DNA of 64,000 nt from Kingdonia uniflora (GCA_014058105.1 JACGCM010002114.1:1426001-1490000), one strand, 5' to 3'. Counted from the stretch's first letter, positions 43,990 through 56,725 are shown. Notes: generated from the sequence alone by a model not told the origin. Program-made: numbers and translations.

Positions 43990-44177
43990 CTAAAGAACGA
44001 TCCTCAAAGAGACTCTAGCAATCCCATACGCGTAACATGTCATTTGCAAGCTGGTATCGAAAGTCCCTTAGTAAGCGGATCAACAATTATCTCCAGTGTC
44101 GACAAATGAGGAATTTCGATAATCTATTTCTGTACTTTACCAATGACAACGTGATACTTAATATCAATATACATATT
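43990..44177 (-). pseudogene. Copia RNase H end, copy A, cut by a CACTA-type terminus
   Basis: The minus strand reads YIDIKYHVVIGKVQKQII, HLSTLEIIVDPLTKGLS and HVTRMGLLESL, the C-terminal end of Copia RNase H. A stop replaces a codon just before HVTRM. At 44178 the sequence changes abruptly to CACTACACCAATTTTAAC, while the paralogous copy at 51440-51694 continues. Confidence 0.75.
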
Positions 44178-44520
44178 CACTACACCAATTTTAACAAAAT
44201 ATCACTGACTCATTCTGTGGTAAAACGTTATTTACCACGAACTAAGGGTGTGGTGGAGTCTATAACAAAATGGGTGTGACAATTTTTTTGCCACGGATTA
44301 AATCTATGGTTTTGTCGTATATTGTACTACAGAGTTTATCCGTGACAATTATTTTGTCACAGATCAAACCTATAGTTTTGTCATATATTGTACTACAGAG
44401 TTTATCCGTGGCAATTATTTTACCACGTATTAAATCTATGGTTTTATCATATATTGTATTACAGAGTTTATATGTGGCAATTATTTTGCCACGGATAATC
44501 TGCCACAATTCTTTAATTTA
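44178..44520 (+). mobile_element. CACTA-type terminus with 66-bp tandem repeats
   Basis: The terminus CACTACACCAATTTTAAC starts at 44178 within the Copia copy. It is followed by subterminal GGTAAAACG, TTTACCACG and TGCCACGGAT motifs. Four in-phase repeats at exactly 66-bp spacing (44291, 44357, 44423, 44489) contain ATTGTACTACAGAGTTTATC. The repeat length is a multiple of three, so it gives a spurious repetitive open frame. The opposite terminus was not found, so the element is incomplete or its end lies in unrecognised sequence before 45478. Confidence 0.65.
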
Positions 44521-45477
44521 TGGCAATTTGTTTTTTTTTTTGTTTTTTTTTTGTTTTTTTTTTGTTTTTTTTATTTGTTTTTTATTTGTTTTTATTTTCT
44601 CTCATGAACAAATGCATATAAACAAAAAAGAGAATTCATAATAACCAATTTCATTTATAAATATTAGTAAACAAAAATCCATGTACATTGTCCATATATA
44701 TACCAATTCAAAAGGAAACTATACACATCTTCCCTATAATGAATCAAAAGGAAACAATGGACATACCAAAAAGAACAAAAAAATAAGATGATAATGGCTT
44801 CTAAAGCAAAAGATAGAACGGTGTTCAAAACATAAGCACGGAAGCAATACCGAATCCAATAATAGGAAGCGTCTTCAATCCATTATAAGCATCCACATAA
44901 AGTAGGGAATAACAAATCCAAGAATTGGAGGCGTCTTCAATCCATTATAAGCATCCACAAAAGTAAGGAATAACAGATCCAAGAATATGAAGCATCTTCA
45001 ATCCCTTATGAGCATCCAAAAAAGTAAGGAATCCAACGACGGGAAGCACCTACAAGAAAATTAAAATAACAAATAAATATAAAGGTCAAACCCATTGTAC
45101 TTATACTTGATAAATGGAGGACGAAAAGAATTTTAAAAAATGTAAAAGCGGTTAGGAAGGATAATCACCTAATATGCGAAACGTAAAAGAATTCTCGGGT
45201 ACTTAATCTTCGTACCATATCATTTATATATAGTCACACCCACACCCACAGTTCTCTGACGTCTAACTTGACACAGATAAAAATAATAGGCATCTAACTT
45301 AAATCACCATGTACATGTTACTACAACAACAGGAGAGCTTCTGGACAAATTATCTTGAAATTCTAAACTAAGATAAATAGGCATTCTTCAGATGTTCTTT
45401 GGGATAGACATTAGTTAGCCAATTTAATATAGTTATCAGTCAATTTAAGCATCTTTTTCGAGTTCATCAAATAATTT
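44521..45477. other. Noncoding, probably CACTA interior; T-rich and short repeats
   Basis: A poly-T tract with interspersed G lies at 44528-44600. From about 44865, GTCTTCAATCCATTATAAGC is repeated near 44932, with a third, weaker copy near 44995. No gene was seen. Confidence 0.45.
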
Positions 45478-47623
45478 AACAAAGACCATGTTGCATACCT
45501 TCTTCTTGAAACCCTTTCAATCTTCTCTCTACCTTGATTTCTCTTCTTAGCAACCAAGAGGTACTTCCCCTCTTACCATCAAATCCCAAGAGAACAACAC
45601 CCTCCACCTTCTTCCTTGTAAAGACCAACTATTTACAAAGTCTACTATAAAGGCTACATCTCTTCTAGATCTCAAGTTTCTCACACATGGGCTTTTTAAC
45701 TCACACTATGTTTATAAACTCTCTATTAGGTAATCTCCGAAGTACGCATCATGAGATAAACCATCGTTTTGGATTAAATTCTCTTCAAAATGAACTTATA
45801 AACAAACGGAGCATTTTTTGTTCGAACGACCTCATGACTCGTTCAAACGACTTCAACGAAAACTCTGCCGTTTGAACGACTTCCCCACTCGTTCGAACGA
45901 CTTTCCCCTGTTTTGAGCCGTAATCCTAACAATCTCCACCTCAGCGGAAAACCTCAATTCATTGACCATCCATAGCACAAAAAAACTCATCAACAATACC
46001 GCTGAACTTGTTTACTTCTTATCCGTTACCCACGTCAAAATATTTTCGTACGCAAAACCGGATACCTTCGTCAAAATCGACAAACATCCATTAGCTTATT
46101 TTCTCTCCGTGATAAACCATACTTCCGAGCTTGCTTCACCTGCAGCCATGAAACTATACCGCTCCATCTTCTGCTTTGAACACATCTCCATAAATTCTAT
46201 CAAGTTCACCCCTGAACTCCAACACAAAAAAGAGCCTCTGAAACTGTAATTCCATCTATATCAATGAAATTACACAATTTTGCCTACACCAGCAAAATCA
46301 GAACCAGTGTATGTTTAATTAAAAAAGAAAAAATTAAACACTACACACTAACCCGACCATGTCGAACAAACCTACAAAATCTGATTCTATGTCACAAACC
46401 TAGAGTCTCCGCACATCGACACACTTTGTCACCACACAAACCATAACTTGCGACCATGATTCATAAAATTGTGACCCACAAATTTGGTAATCAACCATGG
46501 TGAATAACTTGAGGTGCCACCATGATCACCTAAATTTAACGAACATCGGTCCAATTGAAAAGCCATCCCCCCTTACCGAACTTTTGAAGCTATTGCCAGA
46601 ACTGCTCCAACTTGAACAAAGTACCATGTTCAACCCTTTCTCACAACATAACCCATGTAGCCATGCATGTGTACAAAATTGCTTTCATCTAAATTTCTTC
46701 TTCCCAAACTCCATCGCTTGTGAAAATCATGTAGCCAAAATATTTGAAACCAAATCCATCTTGAAAAAATTCAACTATCTGACTTAACCATCGAACCCAA
46801 GAATCTTCAAGAACTATAATCCCAAGGTCTTAACCTCGCTCTAACACTAATTGTTGGGGGTGAACGTACGGAATACATCACCCTCGCATAATTTGGTTTT
46901 ATCCGTTATCATCATGACATACAAATAATATACCAAGAAACTATAAACGAAATTAACATGCACGCAAAACACAATATTTACCGAATGATCACCATAAGGC
47001 TACTCCCCCCACCAAGCAAGAAATCCACTATGTATCCAACTTTAATTACAAGCAGTCAAGGGATTTCAACAAATATGGAAATCCTTAATCTCGCAATAAT
47101 CTTCGCATAGATTTATAAGAGATAAAAGAAACATAAGAGATCCATCAAGAACGTCGACGATTACCTCAACAAAGACCATGTTGCATACCTTTATCTTGAA
47201 ACCCTTTCAATCTTTTTTCTACCTTAAATTATCTTCTTAGCAACCAAGAGGTACTTCCCCTCTCACCATCAAATTCAAAGAGAGCAACACCCTTCACCTT
47301 CTTCCTTGCAAAGACCAACTCTTTACAAGCTCTACTACAGAGGTTACATCTCTTCTTGATCTCAAGTTTCTCATACAGAGGCTTTTTAACTCACACACTA
47401 TGTTTATAGACTCTCTATTAGGTCATCTCCAAAGTACGCATCACAAAATAAATCATCGCTTTGGATTAAATACCCTTCAAAATGAATTTAGAAACAAACG
47501 GAGAATTTTTCATTCGAACGACCACATGACTCGTTCGAGCGATTTCAACAGAAACTCTTCCGTTCGAATGACTTCCCCACTAGTTTGAATGACTTTCCCC
47601 TATTTTGAGCCGTAATCCTAACA
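45478..47623 (-). mobile_element. Small LTR element without pol (LARD/TRIM-like)
   Basis: Two LTRs in the same orientation flank 920 bp of noncoding DNA. The 5' LTR on the minus strand spans 47623-46852 (TGTTAGGATTACGG to CCCCAACA). A degenerate primer site TAGTGTTAGAGC adjoins it at 46848-46837. The 3' LTR begins at 45931 after the polypurine tract GGTGGAGATT and is cut at 45478, losing its last 316 bp. Both LTRs contain TTCGAA-type motifs near their start. Open frames inside (for example 45962-46249) resemble no gag or pol that I recognise. Confidence 0.7.
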
Positions 47624-47640
47624 AATGGAGCCAAAAGAAA

Positions 47641-48257
47641 TGTTAGCAGGTCACGGTTCATAATTGTTAGGAAAAATCAATATGATTTTCTCTTACTTTG
47701 AATGAATATTAGTCTATGTACATTAGAAGATGTCTTACCATATCATTTCCTACAGAAACATAGTATTTGGGGTGTTTTAAATGCGAGGGGTGTCTTAAAT
47801 GCCATAGTTATGACTTAGTAGGCATTTTGAATGGATGTGTTCAATCAAAGATGTGTGGCACCTTCTCCCGTATATGCATTATTGGAATTCATACTACAAT
47901 TACTATGATCAATAAATTAAATGTGAAGAGATTCTCACTAACCTCTTCTTATGCTTTAAGAAATTATCTTAAGCTTGAGTGGAGTCTTCCCTTAGATTGG
48001 CTACAGACTTTTATGGGATGATTTTTTATGTTTTAGCCTCCAAGAAGGACTTTTCATCTATTTAACCTGTTAGGGTTTGAGTAGTATTCCAATTATAGTC
48101 TTAAAATTTAATAAAAAGTAATACTAGGTCCCACCAACCTTAACTTACTGTAACAATTGGGCACATCCAATAACACATATACGACCTATTAACATATATG
48201 CTCGTGAACCGGAAGATAAAACATTGAGTACTGCCGGTATATATGGAAAATCCAACA
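47641..48257 (-). mobile_element. Copia 3' LTR, copy B
   Basis: This is the paralogue of 42571-43240, with the same TGTTGGATTTTCC start and GGGTGGGAGATT polypurine tract. Small deletions relative to copy A explain the shorter length. The internal sequence continues to 48628, is interrupted by the solo LTR, and resumes at 51042. Confidence 0.65.
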
Positions 48258-48628
48258 ATCTCCCACCCGGTACCAACTCAATTTTTTTAAGAAAAAATAT
48301 TTTTAGCCTGATTCATAGTTTTTATGAAAAGGGGATTGGTATCCTTTGTTTCTAAAACCACACATGATCATTTGCCAAAGGCAATGTTATATCAAACTTG
48401 ACTGTCACTCTATGACTAAAAATAATGGTTAGCACGGTTGACGGATAAATTTTGTTCAAGCCTTTGAGCACATGCCTAATTCATAGTGTAGACGTCGGGC
48501 TAACAACCTCAATAACTTTCAAGTATAATATATTTACTGCTGGAGTTTAGCATGTGAATGACAAATGTACAACTTAATAATGTGCTAGCACATTTCTATT
48601 AGCATCTTGCAACATGTGTTTACCATAT

Positions 48629-51041
48629 TGTAGTGTCCCTGATTTTTTTGTTATTTATTATCATTATTCATACAGTATTCATTATCATGCATACTTCATC
48701 ATACATCATGCATCCTCACTTTCTGCATCTGCATTTTATTCCTCTTATCGGGTTTTGTGTTTTTCTGTGTTGGGTAATTTCGGTGGTTGGACGGAGGAGT
48801 TTGCTGTTGTTGTTTCCTCAGGGGGCCCGTAGTGGTTTGGTGGTGTTGTTGTTGTGTTTTTTTCTTTGGTGGTGTGATCCCAAGGGATCTTGTGATCCAG
48901 GGGGAGCCTAATGTTTTTTTTCTCTATTTTGTCAAAGTTGTTCGAACGACTTACTGTTTCGTTCGAACGAGTTGACATGTCCCCTGGAATTTTTTGTCTT
49001 AAGGAGTGGTTCGTTCGAACGACTTCCTGTTTCATTCGAAGAAATTGGCATCTTTCGTTCGAACGATTGAGGTACTTCCCTGGAACTTGTCTTCATATCC
49101 TCTTCATTTGAACGACCTCCTTTTCGTTTGAACGAGTCTGGCGGTTATTTTCTCCCTTTTGGTTTTCATTTTCATTTCATTCCTTCCTCTCTCTCTTTCT
49201 TTCTCAACTTTTACCCTCTCCCTCACTTAATCCTTGCTCGATCCTCAGAGATTGGCGATCGTTATTGGGCAGATTCTTTGTTAATTCATCGGTGAGTATT
49301 TCCCCTTTTTCCTCACTGATTTGTGATTCGTATTTCTAGGGTTTGTAATTGTGGTTTAATTTGGGGTTTTACGATTTGTGGAGTGCATTGTTTCAGGTGT
49401 TGGGCTGTTGGGTTGGCGTGAATGTTACTTGTGGTGTTGAGGTTGGTTGTTTCGTCGTTTGTTGGGTTTGCGGTTTGTTCCTTATCAGGCAAGTTTTCCC
49501 TTCATTGCTAAATTCCTATACTAGTTAACCTATGTTAGTTAGAGTTGTGCATTTGGCACTGAGGTGTTTGTGATTTAGTTATAACCTATAATTGTTCATT
49601 CTATCGTGGTTATTGTATTGGTTTCTTCTGCATCGATTCCTATTATTAGGCATTAGAGTTGTGTTTCTCGGGTGTCTTTTAGGAAGTCATGCATTAGTGG
49701 GGTATTTTTGTAGCCTTGTTCCTGAGTTTGGTGTTTCTACCTTTTGAGGCTGATGGGTTTAGACTGTTGTGTTTCAGTCTTTAGAGACTGATGTGATTGG
49801 ATGTTGTGACTGGAGCTCATTGTTCATCTGTGATAGGATTATTTACCATTCTCTGAGGCAGATGGTTATCCTAGGCATGTGTTGGCCATAGTTGGGGTGT
49901 GTGTTAGGATGTGTACCCTTTTTCAGGCAAGGGATTATCCTAAGTATGTTGGCCGTGTCGGCGGCCTTTGTGTTTTAATCCATGAGATCTGTTTTGTGGT
50001 GTGAGTTTTCTATTCTTTTAACTTAGTGGGATCGGATACATAAACTCACTCCAAATCGGCTGACCCCCGATAGGTTAGGAGGATTCCTAGCTCGGGTTGA
50101 AATAGTATGGTGAGTTCTGGCTGAGATACTATCATACCTGAATCTCCATCCTGGAGTATGGGATGGTATGAGATAGTTCCCCTCTGGTGCCAGCACTATC
50201 TTGAGAGGTTGAAATACCTTAGAATTTGAATAGTATGAGGGCGATGGCTCCTCGGGTTGAAAGCCCTATTCACTTTGATCAAGTGGTAATATCCTAGCCG
50301 GGTCGAGCTTGAAATAAATCAAACCCATTGTATCCATCTGAGGTCTCTTTAAGGTTATTATGCATTAGCGGTTAATCAGTCCAATACTCTGAATTATAGG
50401 GCCTAGTTCTTAACTTCATGATGGCATAAACATTCACATTAGGACAATTTTATAATCATATCATATCACATCGCATCATATCACATCACATCAACATATC
50501 TCGATTCGTTTTCCTCTTCCCTGAAAGGTCCTCCCACTCTATTCTATAACTTATTAATATCACAGTACCTTTTACATTCCTTATCTCATGCACCTCTTCC
50601 TCCTTCTCTGCACTAGCTTTATTAGTATGTTGTTTAGCATTGTTGGATTATTAATGAGCCGTGGTTTTGCTCACTCTCGTATTTTTTTTCCCCCTTTCGG
50701 AGGCAGAGTAGTAGCTGGTTCTTGCTAAGAGTTTTCAGCTGTGTTGCTGACGGTTTTGGTAGCTACAAAGGAGTGCTGGAGAGTATTCTCGTATGTTCTC
50801 AGCTTTAGACGTTGTTCTGTATTTGAGATATCGTGTATATATTTTCAGTTTTATATATATATGACTTTTGCTTCTACTTTATTCTTTTACTCTGATAATA
50901 TTGTTTTAGTCAATGACTAAGCCTGAACTTGTCTATGGCTCGGTTGTTTGCGGGGGCAAATCGGCTAGACTCCCCGACCTGCACATCCCGAATAATAATA
51001 ATTGGTCTAGCTACCGATTATTGGATTTTGGGGGCGTGACA
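48629..51041 (+). mobile_element. Solo LTR (2.4 kb) inserted in Copia copy B
   Basis: The insertion starts TGTAGTGTCCC and ends GGGGGCGTGACA, so it has TG...CA ends. It is flanked by CATAT (48624-48628) and CATAC (51042-51046). Copy A shows the uninterrupted site TACCATACACATG at about 43610. There are no gag or pol genes and no second LTR, so it is a solo LTR. The size and ends suggest a Gypsy family with long LTRs. TTCGAACGA-type motifs lie at 48940-49135, about 310-510 bp from the LTR start. Confidence 0.8.
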
Positions 51042-51439
51042 CATACACATGCCATTTCAATACTTGGACAAACCGTCATGCGAAGACCATCGCTCATACT
51101 GAAATAAAGGCCAAATGATGTGGAGCCTACCCCTATCCAGCCCAAACTAACTTGAGAAACCTTTCAGTATTCTTTATACGTACTTGATACTCAGACAGCC
51201 GTCATGTGATAAAATCACTCATATCTAAAACTTTATTGTAATTGCATAATTATAATTAAAACTGAATATCTGAGCATATAATAATGTATCTAAATATAAT
51301 AGTTGCTAAATAATCAAAATCAAAATTGAATTTTGAAAAAAAATAACAATTGGGGACAACTCCCACAAGGATAAAGAATCCTAATGCAGTAGCAGTAAAT
51401 AAAATAAATTAATAATTACTCCACCTAAAAGAATGATCC

Positions 51440-52010
51440 TCAAAGAGACTCCAGCAATCCCATACGCGTAACATGTCCTTTGAAAGCTAGTATTGAAAGT
51501 CCCTTAGTGAGTGGATCAGCAATCATCTCCAGTGTCGACAAATGAGGAATTTTGATAATCTGCTTTTGTACTTTACCAATAACAACATGATACTTAATGT
51601 CAATATACATGTTATTCATAGTTACATTATCATTCTTAACATACTTGACAAAAGCCTCATTGTAGTAAAATACTCGCAACGGTCTAGAAATCAAATCAAC
51701 AATTCAACTCATAAATAAACTATTTGAGCCATACAGCCTGTCAGGAAGCCTCATAGCAAGCTACATACTCTGCTTCCATAGTCGAGGAAGTTACTAGAGA
51801 TAGTTTGGCACTTCTACATGAGATAGTGCCATGAGTAAGCATAAAAACATAGTCAGAAGTAGACTTATTATCATCTTCCCCCCTGCAAAATATGAGTCAA
51901 AATAGCCCAAAACCAAAAGCTCATTCGATCTCTTATAAACCAATCTGTAATTTCTAGTCCTCTTCAAATAACGAAGAACCTTCTTGGTCGCCTGTCAGTG
52001 AATAATAAAA
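51440..52010 (-). pseudogene. Copia RNase H remnant, copy B
   Basis: The minus strand encodes FYYNEAFVKYVKNDNVT, MYIDIKYHVVIGKVQKQII, LSTLEMIADPLTKGLS and HVTRMGLLESL, the C-terminal half of Copia RNase H. Upstream, to about 52010, broken pieces such as STMEAEYVACYEAS continue the domain. The element is truncated at the Gypsy LTR starting at 52017. Confidence 0.8.
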
Positions 52011-52016
52011 GGGTTC

Positions 52017-52829
52017 TGTTGGTAATCCAGGAGGATCTGAAGATTGATCTAAAGATTGAACCCTTTCAAAATACGTTATCTCATTCAAACAAACCTTGGA
52101 GTCCTTCAAACGAGTTATGAGATGAACGAACTGGATGTTCCCAAATAACCAACTTAAGCTAAGTCTAGTCGACCAATACGAGTTGAGTCTATTAGAGTTG
52201 AGTTTATACGACTTGGAGTTCTCAGAATAGTCTATTCGAGCTGAGTCTATTCGACCTGGAGATCCCAGAAGATCAATTCGAACTGAGTCTATTTGACCAA
52301 TTCAAACTGAGTTTGTTCAGGCAAAAATAGGCAAAGTCATTCAAACGAGACTTGGAGTCGTTCGTACAAAACTGGAGTTCCCAAAAGGCCATTTCAAACT
52401 GACGTAATTTTTAGACAAAAATAGGCAAGTTCTTCGAACGACATTGGAGTTGTTCGAACGAATTAAATTTCCAGAAGACCAATTCATGCTTAGGCTTTTC
52501 TTAGGCTTAATTTGGCCAGTCGTTCGAATGACCCATGAGTTTGTTCAATCGATTATCGTATCGCTTTAATATTTTAGTCATTTTAAGGGTATAATGTTCA
52601 TATCTTGCAACTAGAAACTTGTAACCCTTATAAAGGGGCAATGCTAGGCAAGGTGAAATGATCTTTTATCTTAGATCAATCTAAGTTTACTTGAGAGAAA
52701 CTTAGGGTTTTTTTAGAGTAATTCAATTGAAATCAAATCATTGAGCAATTGATACTCCAAAAAGGAAATTCTCCCACCAATTGTGTTTGTTCTTCATTTC
52801 ATTTCTTCATTTAGGTTAGTCTTAATTCA
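52017..52829 (+). mobile_element. 5' LTR of a decayed Gypsy element
   Basis: The LTR starts TGTTGGTAATCCAGGAGGAT and ends near 52829, shortly before a degenerate initiator-Met primer site (TAGTATCAGATTTC at 52842). A TATAAAGG box lies at about 52638. Between the start and the TATA box, at about 52070-52560, are many TTCGAA-type motifs. Its AGGAGGATCT tract near the start and GCTAGGC tract after the TATA box are shared with segments at 17030 and 59937. Confidence 0.65.
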
Positions 52830-52877
52830 ATTGTGGATTAAGTAGTATCAGATTTCTAGTAACGATTCTCGGGGAGA

Positions 52878-55862
52878 TTGTGGTTTATGGTCTCTACATG
52901 CGACCGACTCAAGCAAATGAAGGAGAACCTAAAGAGTCTGTTGGGGATTCACCGAAAACCTAGATCGAAGAAGAAGACAACTTTAGAGATTGGTGATTCT
53001 AAAGATCGACTCACGAAGTTGGAAACTAAAGTTTCTGACTTAACTACTACTCTAGGGAATTTGGTAGAGCAATTGCGTCTCACAAACCTTGCGATAACTT
53101 CCGCTTCGAAGAAACGGTAAAAACGTACAAAGAAGAATGGGGCTGCGGAGGTAAAGAGATGTGATATTGAGATATAGTGATTCTAGTGATACTGAATTCA
53201 TCGAGGAGCGATCGGTTATTGGTAAATCAATAAATCATATTCGTAATCTTCGTATTAATCGATGCCGAGAAGTTGGATAATTAGTTAGATAGGTTAGAGA
53301 CCTATTTTTTCGTTTACCAATACTCCAATGCTCAGAAAATTTGCTTTTTGGCATTGAAATTTGTAAATCATACACTCCAATGGTAAAAGTCATATCGAAA
53401 ATATTACAAAGTAGGAAGCTTGGGTTGGAAGGAGTTCAAGGTGTTGGTGAGGAAGCAATTTTATCTGATTGGGTATGAGCAAGAGTGATGGTTCAAATGG
53501 CATAGTTTACGCCAAAAGTATAGGCAATCTGTACAAGAGTTCACTACGAAGTTTTATAACCAAGTGTTGGTTTTGAACATTGATGTGAACGAGTATAAGG
53601 TATTCATGAAGTATACGGGGGGTTTGTCATAGTCCATTAGAATATAGTTAAAGCTCTTTACTGTGGCGAATATCGAAGATGCTACGATAAAAGCAATTGG
53701 TATTAAAGGAAAGTACTTGAAGAGTGACAAGAAAGATGACAAGAGTAAGTCAGAGTACAAATCTAGCCGGAAGAATGAGCACAAAGGGGAGTCCAAAGGA
53801 GAGAAATCTTCATCTAAGGGGAATTACTGCAGTCATTGTAAGGCAAATGGGCACATTTCAAATAAATGTTGGAAACTTCACTCGGAACTTAGGCCGAAGG
53901 AGAAGAGGACCAAGAGAGAGAAATATGTACTAGCCGCAAAGATTATTGATCTTCCAAATTTAGAGAAGCCAAATCCTAAACTTCTCCTTATGTTGCAGTA
54001 ACATATGGTTACTGAGGAGACGAGTCAGGAAGAACTTTTTCATGTTAGCATTCAAGTGAAGTAGAGCTTAGTAGAGACTATTATTGATCCGGGTAGTTAG
54101 AAGAATTTAATCTCTTAGGCGGTAGTGAAGAAGATGGGTTTGGCTACTATGGTTCATCCCAAGCCGTATGGTTTAGATTGGAATCAGAAAGACGGGAAGT
54201 TGAAGATCACGAAGCAGTGTATGTTCAATTTTGTGATTACTGAATAGTTTATTGACGAAGTGACGTATGAGGTGGTTCCTTAGATATGTGTCAAGTCATT
54301 TTGGGTAGCCCTTATCTTTAGGACCGAGATGCGATTCTTTATTGTATAGCTCGCAAGTACCATTTTGTGAAGGAGGAAAATGAGTTTCATATAAATACTT
54401 GTAAGGAGCATGTCACTACCAATAATTTAGTAACGGTGACTCAGGCGAAGAGGTTGGTTAATGCAAATGAAAAGTTTGCTTTGATGTTGGTACGACCAGT
54501 TCCAGAGGGTCTATCAGCTAAGGTATTATCCACTTTGTCAATGTCTCCTAAACAACAAACAAAAATGGGGACATTGCAAGAGGAGTATACAGACTTGTTT
54601 CTGGATATCGAATGGATACCGTGCAAGAGGGATGTGGAGCATGATATCACATTGATGAATGGCGAGCCACTACCTAATATTGGGTTATATCGGACTTCTA
54701 TAACAGAGTCTGATGAGATCAAGAATGGGTACCAGAACTCTTAGAGCAAGGGGTTACTAATCCGAGTTGCTCACCTTGTGGTTCACTGGTGTTATCAGTG
54801 GTGATAAAGGATTGGTCTTGAAGAATGTGTGTGGATTATCGAGCGCTAAACTAGATTACTGTAAAGAATCGTTATCCGCTTCCACAGATTGATGAGCTTT
54901 TAGATGAGTTGCAGAAAGCTCGATTTTTTACCAAGCTAGATCTTAAGTCGGGTTACCATCAGGTTAGAATCTAGGAAGAAGATACTTGGAAGACTAAGGA
55001 CTCTTTGAGTTGTTGGTGATGCATTTTGGGTTATGCAATGCTCCAACGACATTTATGCGGTTGATGAATAAGGTACTTCGTGCTTTTATTGATGATTTTG
55101 TGATTGTGTATTTAGATGACATCTTAATATATAGTCAAACATGGGAGGAGCACCTCATGTATATTCGTAAAGTGTTAAAAGTATTGCGATCAAAATAACT
55201 CTTTCTAAATGGGAAGAAGTGCGAGTTTGGGAAGAAGAAGCTAGTATACTTGGATTTTATTGTTGGTGGCGATGAGCTTAAGGTAGATCTAGAGATGGTC
55301 TCGGTCATTATTGATTGGCCTAGACCCCGTACAGTGATGGAAGTAAAAAGTTTTATGGGTTTTTGTCAGTATTTACAGAAGTTTATTTGTCATTTTTCAT
55401 AGATAGTCATACCGGTATATTCCTTGACAAAGACTAGTGTATAGTTTATGTGGGAAGATCACCATGCATGAGAAGACTTTTCAGTTGCTGAAGTGTAAGA
55501 TTACGGATGCGCTAGTGTTAGCGTTGCCTAATTTGCAGTAGCCCTTTGAGGTCGAAACATATGCGTCTGACTATGCATTAGGGGCAATTTTATTATAGGA
55601 TGGGAGGCTGGTTACTTACCATTCTGAGATGTTTACAAAAGCAGTATGCAACAATCCTACCTACGATAAGGAGTTCTACTTATTATATCAATCAATGAAG
55701 CTTTGACGGAGTTACTTATTGGAAAAGGAGGTTGTGGTACATTTCGATCACAAACCATTACAGCTCTTATTTACGCAGTCCAAGCTACAACAAGCTTGCC
55801 ATATGAAGTGGATGTCATACCTATAACAGTTTACCTTGATGATCAAGTATAAGAAAGGTGAT
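52878..55862 (+). pseudogene. Ty3/Gypsy gag-pol, heavily decayed
   Basis: Order seen: a gag-like start with a coiled coil (KDRLTKLETKVSDLTTTLG); a zinc knuckle YCSHCKANGHISNKCWKLH at about 53825; a degenerate protease region; a linker (KYHFVKEENEFHI); and reverse transcriptase pieces [40 protein letters not shown], and the catalytic FVIVYLDDILIYSQTW at about 55090. RNase H follows (TYASDYALGAILL, HFDHKPLQLL). The frame is broken many times, and at 55863 the sequence switches to inverted repeat R copy 3. Integrase and the 3' LTR are missing. Confidence 0.85.
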
Positions 55863-56725
55863 CGACTATAAACTGACGTCTTAAAAGACCTGCAAGCGCA
55901 CAGTGTACCGTTGAGTACAGGGGAAAGCGGTGTCGTATCCTAAGAGATTTGTGGTACGATTTATGTTTCGAGCTATTAATTTTATCCAATAAGAGTGATT
56001 TTGGTATAGGTTTTGAATTGAAGAAAACAAATAAAAAAGGTTTTGATATGAGGCGGAGTGAGAACAAAGATTCAATTCCACTTCACCCGTTGTAACCATG
56101 AGATAGCATACTTAATTAGAGTATGTCACAAATTTCCATATCACATATCCTTGGTTAGGTATATGCAATACATCATGAGATAAAAAAATAATCATTGGGA
56201 ATTGCTCATAAGCCACCTTACTCAACCATGGTATGGTTTATAAAAACGGGTTATGTTCTCTTCTCTATGATCCAAACCATCTTGTAATGGTCAAACAAGA
56301 TGGTTTCCTTAGATTCTTTACTCTCTCGAATCCAAGCTATGGCCAAGCTACGATCGTAGGGAGAAGAATATGCATTAAAACGGAAGAAGGGAAAGTAACT
56401 ACTCTAGCTAAACTATGTTATTCTATACTAAGGTTACATTGGGTGGAGCTTCCTCTAGCATTGGCTAAGAGGATTAGCTACTCATCTCTTTGATCATTGC
56501 CATATTATTTGCTATAAAAAAAATGACAATAACAAAAGAAAAGAAGAAGAAGAATTTTATCGCTTTGTACCTTTGATATTACACTCTCCAAGATGTCTTT
56601 CATGGGTAGGATTCCCCTCCTATTTATAGAGTATATGAGGGGTTACAAAACATCACCATTAATATAAAATCCCCTAAACAATGCCTTAGACCATGCATAA
56701 ATATTACAACTCATGAGAATTATAG
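55863..56725 (-). repeat. Dispersed LTR-like repeat R, copy 3 (inverted)
   Basis: The complement of this segment matches 16190-17000 and 22310-23140 from the GCATGGTCTAAGG and TTTAGGGGATTTT start to CACTGTGCGCTTGCAGGTC and TAAACTGACGTCTTAAAAG read in reverse. It ends the Gypsy RNase H reading just after IKYKKG. Confidence 0.7.

Noticed and set aside
44260..44641. Apparent repetitive proteins on both strands
   Set aside because: The 66-bp DNA repeat is a multiple of three, so any frame repeats a 22-residue unit. Presence on both strands shows it is a DNA repeat, not a gene.
48625..48640. TTGTAGTG at 48628 as a second CACTA terminus
   Set aside because: No CACTA-type end or 3-bp duplication pairs with it; TG...CA ends with CATAT/CATAC flanks make it the start of an LTR.
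48614..49111. Open frames rich in Cys and Val inside the solo LTR
   Set aside because: They lie in LTR sequence of T- and G-rich composition with no motif; several overlap in different frames.
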